From Sporisorium sorghi (Eukaryota; Basidiomycota; Ustilaginomycetes; Ustilaginales; Ustilaginaceae), in the NCBI GenBank assembly GCA_023212695.1, contig JALCCG010000050.1, positions 1-64,000 on the forward strand: a stretch of 64,000 bases of DNA. The letters run 5' to 3'. Both the position numbers and the translations under genes were made by a program. The notes below the pieces were generated by a model. It did no database searches and was not told where the DNA came from. It saw only the letters and a program-made list of their open reading frames with translations. Shown piece by piece: positions 9,438-21,040 of this stretch; the first letter of the stretch is position 1, and each line of letters starts with the position of its first letter.

Positions 9438-11187
9438 TCAGGACTGCTGCCACGACTCAAACTTGGTTGCTGCCACCGCGGAGCCATGCGGGGCGGGCGG
9501 CGGAGGCGTGGGCGACGACGAAACATACGTCGACGTTGGCGCCGACTCGCTCCACGTCGACAGCTGCCCGCCATACCCACCACCACCAGAGCCGTACGCC
9601 GCGCCCGCAAAGCCGCCGTAGCCGCGCGCCTCGTCGCCCGCTTCGTCCTTCGACAGCGGCGCCACGTGGTGGTGCAGGTCGAACAGGCTCGTTGCACCTC
9701 CGCCGCCGCCGCCTCCGCCGCCACTGCTGCCAGTAGCGGCCGCAGGGTCGTTGGCGCCCGTTTCAAACGCGTGAGAGGGGACGGTGGGCGGCACCATGAG
9801 GTTGTAGTTCGCTGCGGTGCTCTGCGCCGAGGAGATCGAAGACGAGGCGTTCGAAGAGGGTGGCGAGGAGAGGATGGGCGAGCCGCCGTGGCCGCCGTCG
9901 AGCCCGGTGAAGTTGGACGTGTACGGCGCGTGCAGTGCAGGTCCTGGGCCAAGGTGCTGCGTTGAGGTTACTCCTGCATTGAAGGACGAAGGCGCCGGCC
10001 ACATCATCGAGTCCATGCTAGCTTGAGGGGCGTGGGCAGGCATAGGCTGGTTGGCGTACCAGTGCGAGCGCTCGGTGTCGAGACCTTTGCTGTAGTGGAA
10101 TGTAGTGGGCGGCGGCTGCTGGTAGGAGTGCGGATGGTTGCGCTCGACCGTTTGGCCATCGACGACACTGTGTTCAAGAAAATGAAGAGCGTGTTAGACG
10201 ACTTGATCAGCCACCCTCTAGCCAGTAGGACAAAGACGACTCACGAGATGGGCATACTCGGACCATAGCACGAAGTCTGATGCGGTCCGCCATTGTTGTG
10301 GCGCTTGCGAGCCCTCTTCTGCGACATTCCGATGGCCAGCTGTCCAAAGCCCTCCGAGTCAGGTCGCAAGCAAGTCGAGGGGAACTCGTAGCCGAAGAGC
10401 GGCACCAAGTGGTCGCGGATCTCCCAGGCGATGCGGCGCGAGAGCTCCTTGGCCAAGTCGTACGGCAGCCAGGTGCCTTGGATGCTAAGGTAGCCGCCCT
10501 TGAGCTTGGTGATGTGCGGGTCGAGCGCGGGGCACGTTCGAACGAGGCGACCAAAGTTGACTGTTGTAGAGGGGAGAGGATGGTAGCGATGGTCAGCCAG
10601 CCTGGCTTGTCGAGCTTGCTAGGGGGATTCAGGTCGATTGCCTACCTTTGTTCTTGCCCAGGGCCTGCGTGATCGAGGTGCTGTTATGCATCAAAGTGAA
10701 GGTTCAAGACAGGTCAGCGCTGAGTATGTAGAGGCAGTCGAGCTGTAGCCTGACTATCATGACTCACAATCGGACAAAGGAAGTGTCGACATCGATCATC
10801 ATCGTGTGTCCCCTCACGTCGTACTCGAACACTGCCGAACGATCAACAAACAAAAGCCCCATCGTCAGCCACCTGATCCCATCAAACGAACCACAACGAC
10901 ACTCCCGCATCAAACTTACCAGTCATGAACCCACGATCGCCACCAGTCGTCGCGTACTTGCCCTTCCTAAACTCGTGAATCGTGGTGGGGAACAGACGCG
11001 CCGGGCGCGGGCCAGAAATGTAGAAGCTGCCACCACCACCGCCACCCGCCGGAGTGCCCGCCGGCGAGGTGTGGCTCAAATGCTGAGGCGTAGTGTCGAG
11101 CTCGTTGCGAGCATACGGATGGCTGCGCTTCTTGGCCATGGCTGTGCCGACGCCAAAGCTGCTGTCGACGCCTTGATCAACGGGCAT
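9438..11187 (-). CDS. APSES/KilA-N domain transcription factor, Xbp1-like
   Basis: The model is complement(join(9438..10167,10245..10560,10646..10680,10768..10831,10920..11187)), 470 residues. All junctions keep frame and have GT-AG borders. The DNA-binding domain (about residues 90-190) is spread over exons 2-4 and reads VFEYDVRGHTMMIDVDTSFV, FTSITQALGKNK, VNFGRLVRTCPALDPHI and KGGYLSIQGTWLPYDLAKEL, ending near HLVPLFGYEFPSTCLRP. The GGYLxIQGTWLP block and LVPLFGxxFP resemble the Xbp1 branch of APSES proteins more than the StuA or Mbp1/Swi4 branches. Basic patches (KKRSHPYAR, QKRARKRH) are likely nuclear signals. The C-terminal exon is Ser/Pro/Gly-rich, typical of an activation or repression region. 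Family members regulate morphogenesis, stress and cell-cycle genes; the target here is unknown. The ATG at 11187 is the first in frame after a TATA-like palindrome at 11524. Confidence 0.85.
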
Positions 11188-11523
11188 ATCGGCGAGCGAT
11201 GGTCGTGTGGGACTTTTCAACTTGAGAAGAAGGTGGGCGGCGTAAGCGATGCCTTCGAGACCGTTGTTCTTGAGCTCGGACGAGGTGTTGTGCGGCACTT
11301 TTGACTCGGCTGGCGAAAGGGAAAGCTGTGCGGTGGTCGTCGAATGTCGAGGAGGTGTGATCACCTGCGACTGATGATGCTGAGAAATATCAAAGACAGT
11401 CACGGGTGCGGATGGCGAGGAAAGAGTGTCAGTTGACAGTGGGCAAAGGACGGTGTGAGAGAAGCTCTGGAGAAGCGTGACAGGTGGGAGGGGCAGTCGG
11501 TAGGTGGGGTGCAAAAACAGCGG

Positions 11524-11534
11524 GCATATATATG
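11524..11534 (-). promoter_or_regulatory. Candidate TATA box of the APSES gene
   Basis: GCATATATATGC is palindromic and lies about 340 bases upstream of the ATG at 11187. No in-frame ATG occurs between them, so transcription from here would give a leader of roughly 300 bases. Confidence 0.4.
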
Positions 11535-11663
11535 CCTCAATGGCGTTCAAAGAGAGAGAGAGAGAAAGAGAGAGAGAACAAAAAAAAATCCGGGCAAGCT
11601 GCGCAGAAGACCGGAAGGGGGGGACGCTCAGCAGGGGAATCCGCATTGCGCACGCACAAAGCG

Positions 11664-11716
<53 letters not shown>
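11664..11716. repeat. 53-nt poly(A) run
   Basis: Fifty-three A residues are followed by an A-rich GAAAA tail to 11741. On the strand of the APSES gene this is poly(dT) about 480 bases upstream of its ATG. Confidence 0.9.
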
Positions 11717-11718
<2 letters not shown>

Positions 11719-13936
11719 AAAAAAAAAGAAAAGAAAAGAAAACCACCTAAGCCAGACTGACCTGTAGCCAAGCATCGCTGCATGCAAAAACTTTCTTCGC
11801 AACACGCGCCAGCCGCGCAGCCCATCGACGCACAATGGTGGGAAAAGCGTTGTCTGCCCTGCAGAGCGACCGGATGCCCGTGCTGCAAAAAGCGGTGGCT
11901 GGTCGGACAATCGTGTGTGGACATGACCGGTCACTCACGGAGCGCCAAGCTACCGTTCAGTTGCAACGCTTCCTCCCCCTCGTCGAGACGGAGAGCGGAA
12001 TGGTGGGATTCATTCGCCGCGCGACCTCATTTCGCCTCTCTCCGTGATTCGTTCCACCCAAGCTCTTGCAAGCCCTGCCAAGCGCTCCTTTGTCAGCTCC
12101 GGAGCTAGGATATACTCTTTGCTCCCGCTCGGCCGCGAGTAAAAAACGAGAGGGTGGGGGGAAGAAGCGTTGCAGGAGCAGCGTGCGGCATGGACGCACC
12201 AGCCCGGCCAAGCTCAAAGCGCGCCCGCACAAGAGAGGCTGTACCAATCCGAGCACCGGCCAGGGGCGAAGCAACGCATTCCCGACATGCTCTCTCGCCA
12301 ATGGTTTGCAGCAGACGAAAATGTTGAGCTAAACGAGCTAGACAACCTTTAGCCTGCAAACCAAGGTCGTCGGCCGCCACTCTGACTTGTCGAGCCGCGC
12401 CACCGCCGACGCCTCCGCCACTGCGAGCAGACCGTGGGCACGAAACTTTTGCCAATTGTAAAGAGAAATCGATCCAGATCGGCACAATGAGGCCAGAACA
12501 ACGCAACGCAGAGTGCATGCGTGGCATCCGATTGCAATGAAACGATACCACACCAGACAAGCCTGTGACACCATCGACGATGTACCAAAAATGAGAGCAC
12601 AAGCTCATCGGCCAAGCTGACTGAGACTATCGGCATCAGTCAGGAGCCGGTGGGCACGCTCGTACAACGCACAAGAGTGGGGGGCGGGCCTTGAGCTTTT
12701 TTTTTTTTTGCACTGCACTCGACAGGAACAGCGCACACAAGGTTGTGCGGCTCCCGTGACGATGAACTCGCAACCACAGAGAGGGGCAAAGCGCGCGCGA
12801 GACAGAGACACAGAGAGAGGGGGGGGGGGTAGCACCAACTCTAATCGACACAAAAGACTAGTTGCGCTCGCTGCTTGGTCCGGCATCTGTGTCCGCGTTG
12901 ACCACTGATGCATGCACCCATGTGAAGCTAAACCTTGATGTTGTCCACCAACATCCGCCACACATGATATTACGGTGCATCACGAAATCCCACCACAGAG
13001 TTGACTCCAAGCAGCTGCGCTTGATTTCATCTCGAGTCCGGTCAGACGAAGCCGTGCACCTCCGGTCACTTCTAACCGATAACATCATCGCCAAGAGGTG
13101 GGTGTATCCTCGTGCCACAGTTGCACCTTGGTCTCTATGAGCTCGAGACTTGGTGCAACGGTGATCACGAGGAGAGCACAGGCACAGAGCACCAATCGAT
13201 CGCAATGAAAGGAAAAAAAAAAAGGCTCCGAGCAACCGATAAGGCAACGAAGGGGGCCAGCCACTGACACAGTGCGACTGGACCACCGGCCCATCTCTCT
13301 TCATATCATTGATGATTCGAATCAAAGCAGGACGCGGGAAACGGAATGCCTACTAACTAGCGACGAGTCGATGCTGCGTGTAGCCCTGAGCCTCGACGCC
13401 AAGCACGACGTGAGGCATCTTCAGAGCTCGCACCGCATCATCGACACTCGACGCGGAATCTAGACATAGCGATGAGTTCCAACGGACCGAATACACATCT
13501 CGCTCGACAAGTGTTTCCGATCCGCTGGTCGCTCCAAGCCAACCATGACACACCTCGTGCGGATAAAATATGCCGAGACCCGCGGACACCCTCGCCACCC
13601 TGTTCCGAGTGGGTACCCAAGCCAATAGCAGCCAACGTGACACAGCGCGATCCAGAACTTACCGGCGTCTGGAGGTGCAAACTCTGCTGAGCGTGGGCAA
13701 GGTTTGACTTATGCTCGACCACCAAGCCCTGGGCCTGGCCAGGTGTCGGTACCTTACCGCCCGCTGCTGCGGCGGGGCGGTGGTACCTCGAGTTGCTCAA
13801 GTGGTATGGCAATGTTGCACGATTCGCCCCATGTCGCCCGATAAGGTTGCGGCGGGGAGATGAAGGCGAACCGCTAAAGTCGGTCGACCATCCCCTCGCT
13901 GCGGCAACCGTTCGTGCCGGCATGTCGAATTAGCCA

Positions 13937-13939
<3 letters not shown>

Positions 13940-13969
<30 letters not shown>
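13940..13969. repeat. 30-nt poly(A) run
   Basis: Thirty A residues stand in the gene-free stretch upstream of the APSES gene. Confidence 0.9.
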
Positions 13970-13970
<1 letters not shown>

Positions 13971-14454
13971 ACCAGGCGGTGGTGATGTTGAGATCCGACG
14001 ACGTGGGGCAGTTGCTGTCGAAAGCTGCAATGCCAAGAAGAAAGAGTAATGACTGCTGACTGTGCAAAAAGTAGGGGGCAAGAGAAGCAGCGTTGAGGGT
14101 GTCAGTAAGTGCAAGCTCGACATAGCTTAAACGCAGCGCGGAGAGACTTACAAGTCGAAAGAACGTATGAAGAAAGCAAAGATATCAACGAAGGTGAAGA
14201 CAGGTGAAGAAAGGAGCGGCTAGGCACCACCAGCTCGTCTGGTGCTGGGACGATGGGGGAGGAAGCGGATGGCTTCGACGTGCATTGTGGCGATTCTTAT
14301 ATGTGCGACGAGCACCAGCAATCGTCGCAGCGTCGTGTGAAGCGCTGGACCTTCTGCGCACGCTCGAAGATCCTTTCCTCGTCATGGCCGAGCACGCCAC
14401 AGAGAGGGAACAGCGTCGCTCGAATCGGCTCGGCATCGGATGCAACACACCCTT

Positions 14455-14480
14455 CCTCTCTCTCTCTCTCTCTCTCTCTG
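14455..14480. repeat. (CT)n microsatellite
   Basis: A near-perfect CT/TC dinucleotide run of about 25 bases. Confidence 0.8.
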
Positions 14481-15539
14481 CCGCGCTCACTTCTTCCCGC
14501 ACAATGTCTTTTGAGGTCTCGATCTGCGCACAGCACAATCCTTCTCTTTCATTCTCATTCCAGCTCAATGGGGGCGCACCGTCACCCAGCCGCGATGACC
14601 CATTTGACACACAGAGTCAACTCGATCTTCCCATGTCGACAGTCCAATCACTCCTTCCACAAACGGAGCACCAGTGCGCACAAACATCTAGCTCGACGCT
14701 TGGAACTTGATCGACGTTCTGACAGCTCCATTGTGCTTTTCCAAGATGTCGACCGTGGACATAGACGTCTCGCTCAACCCTTCCTCTCCGCAACGGAAAG
14801 GCGATCAACGCTGTGTCACATCGAAAAGGCGATGAGGCGAGTGACACTTGGCGGGGATGAGCGAGTGCGAGAGGTGCACTGCCGCGTACCTGGGCAGTGA
14901 GGTTCCTAAGTGTTCCTGTGCAAGCATGGAGCACGCTCGGTCTGCGGCGCAAAGGAAAGCTAAAAAGGGGGAAGCACCCCCGCACCGAAGCGGCTCCTCG
15001 AAGGTTCGTCGACTGCAGATGCCCCAGAATCATGCCCTCGTTCAGCATGGCATGTGCGCTCACACGTCGCTCGTGCCCAGCTCGACTCAAAACAGGTCGG
15101 ATAGGTGGGCTTGCACAATCTTGCCGCTCAGTCATGGAAAGAAGCGCAAATCTGCGCAAGAGTTCATCAGACAACACAATGATAAGCGCTCGTGGCGTGA
15201 GGACGACGGCATGATCACACTGCAGAGACTTTTGCCCTTTGGCCCTCGACAGAAAGCTTGTCGAGACGAGCTTGTCGACACAAGATGCATGCACGGATGG
15301 GCCAGTTCAGTCGACGGTACACTCCTGGCCAATTCACCCACGCAGAGGCAGCACGCTTGACCCATGCATCCGCCCTGCACACCACAAAGACTGAGCACGA
15401 TTACGCGTGGTAAAGCTGCCGCTGTCCCTGCAAAACGAGAGTCTCACTCCCCATCGCGTCGCTCACCACACGTTCACCGCACACACTCGCCCGAATCGCA
15501 ACAATCAACCTGTATTTATACACTGGACTTGCTACACCT

Positions 15540-16475
15540 CTAGTCCTCCATCTCGTCATCCAACGCCTCCTTAGCCTTGTTGATAGCCTCGAGCCTCAGA
15601 TCCGCCGGCACCGCCGTATGCACCCCATTGCTCTCGGGCCCGATCCAGCTCAGCTCCAGCTCGAAGTCCTTATCCTTCGCATCGTCGTGCACCTTGAAAA
15701 TAATCTTGGCTGCCTCCTCCACAGCCTCCTTCTGCGTCAACTTCTCCAAATCCAGCTTCTCGATCTCCGTCTTGGCCAGCTGCCTTCCCTTCCCCACCGC
15801 ACATCCGTGGTATCCCCAGAACACACCCGACGGCTCGATCATGTAGATCTGCGGTCCCTTGTTATCGTCCACACCGGCGATGATCGTGCTCACCCCGAAA
15901 GGACGCACGGACGAGTAGAGCGTGTACGCCTGCACGTAGTACGCGACGCGGTCGGCGAGCGTCTTGACGGGTGCGGGGAAGCGGTAGTTGTCGAGGTGCG
16001 ATACGGCTTCTGAGCGTGCGCGGGTGGCGAGGTGCTTGCCGTCCGCAATGAGCCCGGCCGAGACCATACCGATGTGCGGGGCGGCGTTGAAGATGCGCGG
16101 ATTCGAACCGGGGACGAGGAGCTTGGACTGGACGAGCTTCTCGACCGCGACGACGACACCGGTCTTGGTCTTGATGGCGATGGCGGTGCCCGCGTTTTCG
16201 GCTGCTTTCGCCGCGTACTCGATCTGTTAGGAAAGACACAAGTGGAATGAGAGGGTGTGTCAGTTGTGGATTGTAGGACAACGGCTTCCTTGGTAGACGG
16301 GCCGGCCAGCAATTGGTCCACAGCCATGGGACAGACAGCCTGCGTTGGACGTGCTGCCTTGCCACGGTGCCCGAGTATTGAGTGTCGAAGTATGCCGCAG
16401 ACTAACCTGAAAGATCCTGCCATCTGGCGAGTAGGTACTCGACGAGAGATCGTATCCGGTACCTTGCGAGGCCAT
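15540..16475 (-). CDS. PRE10: 20S proteasome subunit alpha-7
   Basis: The model is complement(join(15540..16223,16407..16475)), 250 residues. It is one of the seven alpha subunits forming the outer rings of the 20S core. The N-terminus MASQGTGYDLSSSTYSPDGR followed by IFQ-IEYA is the proteasome alpha signature, with the single intron inside it (GTTAGT donor, TAACAG acceptor). Later matches to the PSMA3/Pre10 type are ADRVAYYVQAYTLYSSVRPF, IYMIEPSGVFWGYHGCAVGK and AKTEIEKL, and the tail is acidic (EALDDEMED), as is usual for alpha-7. Length is typical. It diverges from the U1-70K gene across an 828-base intergenic region. Confidence 0.95.
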
Positions 16476-17303
16476 TATGAATGATGCGAGATTGCTCTTT
16501 ACTGCTGCTGAGACGTTGCTGTGCTATCGATGTGTCTCTGAATCAAGTCGAGTCGATCTCTTGGTGTGCTACTCGAGAGAAGATGCGAAGGCGGTGTGAA
16601 GCCGTTTTGAGCAGTGTTGGTGAGATGGGCCTGATTGAAACGGTGACCGCTGTGACTTGGTCGATTTTACTAGTGTGCGCGCTGCACTGTTCGAAGAGGA
16701 TCAAGCTAGCGATGCAGAAAGGATGAGGGGAAAGGATACCAAGAGGGGTGTTGGTGTGGAGAGCGAGAGGAGCAAGAAGTGTGGGTTTTGCGAGGTGGCC
16801 TGCGCGTTCCTCGTTGCTCTACAGCTGCTGAGCCTACGCAGCCCAAAAAACCGTCGAAAGCGTGCGCGAGTCGATCACCGCACACAGACACACAGACAAG
16901 CAAAAGACGCCGCGGCGATTTCTCCACTTTCGGCTCGATTTTTTCAGATTTGTTAGGTTTCTCGTAGCTAACTTTTTGCAAAAATTCAGAGTTCGGAAGG
17001 CGGCCAAAGCGAGTCGAGTTTTGGGTCGTCGTCTTTGAAAGCAAACGACACATCCTCCTCGATCCTACACTTCTCCTCACAATCCCAACCACGACCATTC
17101 GGACAGCGACGGCGATCTCATCACGCAGGCGAAGAGCAATCGATACAAAGAGCTAGACATCCTCTTACACCTACTGCACTTGCCAAAACCGACATCTCGC
17201 TCGTCCGCGCCATCCCAGGATTCAGATGATTGCGCCATAGCAGCAGCATCCCCTCTCCGCGTCATCTTCCACCACCTCGCTCGGCGCCCTCCTCCTCTTC
17301 ACC
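16476..17303. other. Divergent promoter region between PRE10 and U1-70K
   Basis: The stretch separates two divergently transcribed housekeeping genes. A C/T-rich leader with CATCCTC repeats precedes the ATG at 17304. No separate gene is supported. Confidence 0.6.
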
Positions 17304-18341
17304 ATGACGCACCTGCTCCCACCGAGCCTCTTACGCCTCTTTGCGCCGCGGCCGCCACTCGAGTACGTCGCACCCCTGCGCTACGACCCCAACCCGAACG
17401 CCACGCCTGCACCCAAAGACCCGTCCCTCCTCTCCGCGCGCAAGCGGGTCCGCGCGCCGCTCACCGGGGTCGCCTCTGTCCTCGAGCGCATCAAGCAAGA
17501 CGCCGCCGATCGCGGCGAGTCCACGGACGACATTGCGCACGAATCCACCTCCGCGAACTACACGCTCTCCCGCGCCACCCTGCGCGAGATCGAGCTGGAA
17601 AACCGGCGCGCCGCCAAAGCACAGACCAAGCAGCGCGGACTCGAGGAGTACAATCCACAACAAAACCCAGACGCGACGCCCGATGCGTACAAGACGCTGT
17701 TCCTGGCACGGCTGAGCTACGACGTGACCGAAGCAGACCTGCATCGCGAGTTCGACATGTACGGGCCGATCGCGCGCATCCGCCTCGTGCGCGATCGCGC
17801 CGGGAAGAGCAGAGGCTATGCGTTCATCGCGTACGAGAGGGAGCGGGATATGAAGGCCGCGTACAAGGACGCTGAGGGGATCAAGATCAACGGCCGCAGA
17901 GTCATGGTCGACGTCGAGCGCGGCAGGACTGTGAAGGACTGGAAACCCATGCGCCTGGGAGGTGGACTGGGCGGCGCCAGCAGGAAACCCAAGAAGCTCC
18001 CCGAGCCCGCCGAGGCACCCGTGCTCGCAGCCGGCGGCGGCTTCGGCAGCGGCGGCTTCAGAGGCTCCGCACGAGGCGGCTTCAGAGGCGGCTCAAGAGG
18101 CGGCTTCAGCGGAGGCAGAGGCGCTTTCCGAGGCGGATACAACAACGCTCCCCCCCGCAGCGCAGGAGGATACGACTCCGGCTACCCGCGCTTCTCCGGC
18201 GCTCCACCACCCTCCTCGTCGTCAAGATACCCCTCCAACGGCGGCGGCAGAGACTACCACTCCAACTCCAACGGCGGCTACCCGCCACGCTCGTACGACG
18301 ACCCGTCCCCAGGTCCGCCATCCAAACGCAGTCGGTACTAG
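17304..18341 (+). CDS. SNP1: U1 snRNP 70 kDa protein
   Basis: One exon, 345 residues. The product binds stem-loop I of U1 snRNA and takes part in 5' splice-site recognition. The N-terminal U1-70K region is clear (LLRLFAPRPPLEYVAPLR), followed by a charged helix. An RRM lies at about residues 129-208, with RNP2-like LFLARL and RNP1-like RGYAFIAY. The C-terminus is rich in GGF and RGG repeats (GGFRGGSRGGFSGGRGAFRG), then Ser/Pro/Arg-rich and ends SKRSRY, standing in for the RS/RD tail of the animal protein. The ATG at 17304 begins exactly at the conserved N-terminus. Confidence 0.93.
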   Translation: MTHLLPPSLLRLFAPRPPLEYVAPLRYDPNPNATPAPKDPSLLSARKRVRAPLTGVASVLERIKQDAADRGESTDDIAHESTSANYTLSRATLREIELENRRAAKAQTKQRGLEEYNPQQNPDATPDAYKTLFLARLSYDVTEADLHREFDMYGPIARIRLVRDRAGKSRGYAFIAYERERDMKAAYKDAEGIKINGRRVMVDVERGRTVKDWKPMRLGGGLGGASRKPKKLPEPAEAPVLAAGGGFGSGGFRGSARGGFRGGSRGGFSGGRGAFRGGYNNAPPRSAGGYDSGYPRFSGAPPPSSSSRYPSNGGGRDYHSNSNGGYPPRSYDDPSPGPPSKRSRY

Positions 18342-18642
18342 TCGTTCCACCCAAAACTTGCATTTGAACGTGCTGCTGTATTTGTGCCCCCATCGCAATC
18401 TCATTTTGGTCACGTTCGACACGCGGAGATCGAGGTTGCACGTGTGAAAGACTGAAACCCCAGATTGAAAGCAGAGAAACCGTTACTTATCAATGCAAAC
18501 AGAAAAGGTGACGCCTGGGGAATGCCCATGTGCTCATCGGCACCCAGTATGGTAGCAGGGAGGGGGGAACAAAAAAAGCTGAAGCGAGCGGGGTATCAAA
18601 AGTTGAAAAAAGTGAGGTGAAAACAAGGGCCGACGACGACGA
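18342..18642. other. Convergent 3' region of U1-70K and the C2H2 gene
   Basis: About 300 bases hold both 3' ends. No gene or clear structure is seen. Confidence 0.6.
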
Positions 18643-21040
18643 TCACGCCCGTCTGAGCTGCTGCTGCTGCTGCTGATCAGCCCATGTTCGCTGTTGCTGT
18701 TGCTGCGGCTGTTGTTGTTGCCCTTGATTCGAGTAATGCTGCTGCATCTGCTGAGCAAACTGCTGTTGCTGCTGCTGTGGCCTTTGTTGCTGCTGTTGCT
18801 GCTGCTGTTGATGCAACTGCTGCTGCTGAAGAGAGCCGTGACCGTACATGCCCGAAGAGCTGCCACCCTGCAGCGTCTGCTGGTTGTACTGAACATGGTG
18901 GTTCTGCTGATCAGGACTCCTCTCGTGGCTGCTGTAACCCATGCCGCCCTCACCCAACACGCTCGTGAGCGACTGGCTCGCCTCCAACGCCGCCGCCTTG
19001 TCTCCACACTCCTTCTCGACCCTCCAGTGCCTTCGCAACGCGTCGCTGCGTGGGAAGCCTTTACCGCAAATCTCGCACACGTACGGCTTGTCGCCCGAGT
19101 GGACACGGCTGTGACGCTCGAGATCGTGCTTGCGCGAAAAGGCGCGCGGGCAGACGGAGCAGGCAAACGGCTTGAGCTGCGAGTGCGAGCGCAGATGCGC
19201 CTTGAGGTTGTACGAGCGGTTCTTGGCAAACGTCTTGTTGCACTGTGGGTAGGGGCACTTTGCGATGCCGTCGACGTCGATGCGTGCATCCATAGCGTCT
19301 CCGAGCGCATTGATCATGTCGGTCTGATGCGGGTTCATGCCGTGGTGCGGCATGAAGCCCGACGACGAGGATGGTTGCATACCGTAGCCATAGGGTCGGG
19401 AAGGCGGCATCATGCCACCGGCATGCATCGACATGCCATGCGCACCCATCCCGAGACCTGCATCGCTGGAGACACCGAGAGTCGAGTCGGTAAGATTGCC
19501 CGACTGCCAATCTTGCTCGCCAGGGTAGGCTCTGCCGCTCTGCCAGCTCATGAGGCGTGCACGCCCGACGTTCTGGCTCGGCACGACGGGATCGCGACTG
19601 GGACCGCGAACAGCACCGGTGCCCGCTGGGCCGGACGAGAGCCGTCGAAGCTCGGGGTTGAATCCTTGAGGCGAAAAGTTGGCGGCAGTGTTGATGTTGT
19701 TGAGGCTGCGCTGGGCCTGGAGTGCGGGACGACCGCGTGCGTAGGGCGAGTTGACGTTCAAGAGTGCGTCTCGAGACCTGTTGAGTCCGCGCGAGGGCCC
19801 AGCTTGGGATTCGTACATGTCGTCCCCCTCGAGCGACAGCCTCTGCGTGGCAGCTTGATGCGGGTGTCGCTGATGCAGCTGGTTGGATGCAGGGCCGGGA
19901 TGAAGCACCGAGGGAGCACCATCGACCATTCCAGCCGCCGACGAGCCGGGCAAGGTGGTCAAGCCTGACGAGATGTTGGGACCGAGGAGAGCGTTGCCAG
20001 CAGCTGCGCTTGCACTCGTTGATGCGAGTGGGACGGCATTACGAGGGGCAAGGTACGAATCGGCGCTGACGTCAAAGGAGTCGTCGGGCCGTGAAGAGAG
20101 GTCAAAGTGGCCGGCGGTTCTTGGTTGCGTGTCGAGTCGATTGGTGTTGTCGATGAGTGCGAGGTCGTCGTTGGGGTAGGAGAATGCAGATGACGTGGTG
20201 AAATCGCCAGCATCGACGCCGAGACCGGTAGACCAGAGGGCGTACTCTGCGGCGCCATCGAGCAAAGGAGTGCCGTCATCGGCAAAGTTGAAGGTGGGGA
20301 TGTCGGCGCCAAAGTCGGTGGCCTCAAAGACGTTGAGACGCGTGTGTACGGACTGAATAGGCGGAAGTGCGGAGAAGAACAAGGGTGAGACATTCGAGTT
20401 AGCATTTGCGCTGATGAGCGTCAGAGCGAGCAAAGCCAGAAGGGGTAGAACTTACGTATTCGTACTCTGGAGCCTCGTCGAGAAGCGATGCGGGGAGCAC
20501 GGGAAAGGAGAGCGGAGCCGAAGGGTCGTCGAGACCTGTCGCGTCGCTGGAGCCAAACATGGGCGCAAAAGCGGCAGCGGCAAGAGTGGCATCAAAGTCG
20601 TTGGTGGAAAAGGAAGGGCCTTCGGGCGGACATGATGCCGAGACGTCTGCCAATGCGGAGGAGGCCGTGTAGCCCGCGAGAACGGAGTCGAATGCTCGTG
20701 ATGATGGGATAGTTGCGGAAGAGTACAGTGAGTTGGGATCGGAAGCGGAGACCGAAGCAGGCATGATGGAAGGTTGAGAGTGAGGAGCGGCGGTGGTGTC
20801 GGAAGTGGTTGGTGCCGATGACATGGTGGTAGCTGGGGTTGCCGCGGCAAGCGCCAAGGAGGAGGAGGAGAGCGGCATGGTGCTGGATGAGGATGAGGAG
20901 GTTGGATCGGCTTGAGTCAAGGTGGATGAAGAGGAAGAGGGAGCCATGGCTCTGGAGAGATCCGCATATTGAAACCGAGGTTCGTTCGACATGCCGGATT
21001 GCGTGAAATGACTGCGCACGTTTGCCAGAACCGAGGTCAT
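18643..21040 (-). CDS. C2H2 zinc-finger transcription factor with polyglutamine tail
   Basis: The model is complement(join(18643..20352,20456..21040)), 764 residues, with one phase-0 intron (GTAAGT donor, CTAAC branch, TTCAG acceptor). The first 195 residues are Ser/Thr/Ala-rich. Three zinc fingers lie at about residues 558-640: CPYPQCNKTFAKNRSYNLKA..., then CSVCPRAFSRKHDLERHSRV..., then CEICGKGFPRSDALRRHW.... The first finger has 14 residues between the second Cys and first His rather than 12. The third ends in Cys instead of a second His. The YNLKAHLRSH and RSDALRRHWRVEKEC blocks recall Crz1/Azf1-type fungal regulators. The last about 90 residues are Gln-rich, a likely activation region. 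Targets cannot be inferred. A nearly 4 kb upstream gap separates it from the histidine kinase on the same strand. Confidence 0.85.
18660..18833. repeat. CAG/CTG-type tract encoding polyglutamine
   Basis: Interrupted CTG/TTG triplets on the plus strand encode Gln runs at the C-terminus of the C2H2 factor. Interruption by other codons suggests long-standing coding use rather than fresh expansion. Confidence 0.8.

Larger units (their letters stand above)
11188..15539. other. 4.3 kb gene-free region upstream of the APSES gene
   Basis: I find no protein with recognisable domains on either strand, and no tRNA or rRNA. It contains A runs at 11664-11716 and 13940-13969, a GA/AG stretch at 11551-11579, short G and T runs near 12695 and 12820, and a CT repeat at 14455-14480. 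The longest frames (for example 14617-15294 minus) are compositionally random. It is probably the promoter and long leader region of the regulator gene plus the 3' flank of PRE10. Confidence 0.55.

Noticed and set aside
11484..11767. Lysine-rich or phenylalanine-rich frames across the A run
   Set aside because: They exist only because poly(A)/poly(T) has no stops; no protein-like sequence flanks them.
14617..15294. 225-codon minus-strand frame in the gap before PRE10
   Set aside because: Random-looking composition, no motif, no conserved start context, and overlapping equally open frames on the other strand.
16095..16115. tRNA B-box-like sequence (GGTTCGAATCC on the minus strand)
   Set aside because: It lies inside the proteasome subunit coding sequence (PGSNPRIF) and no tRNA cloverleaf can be drawn around it.
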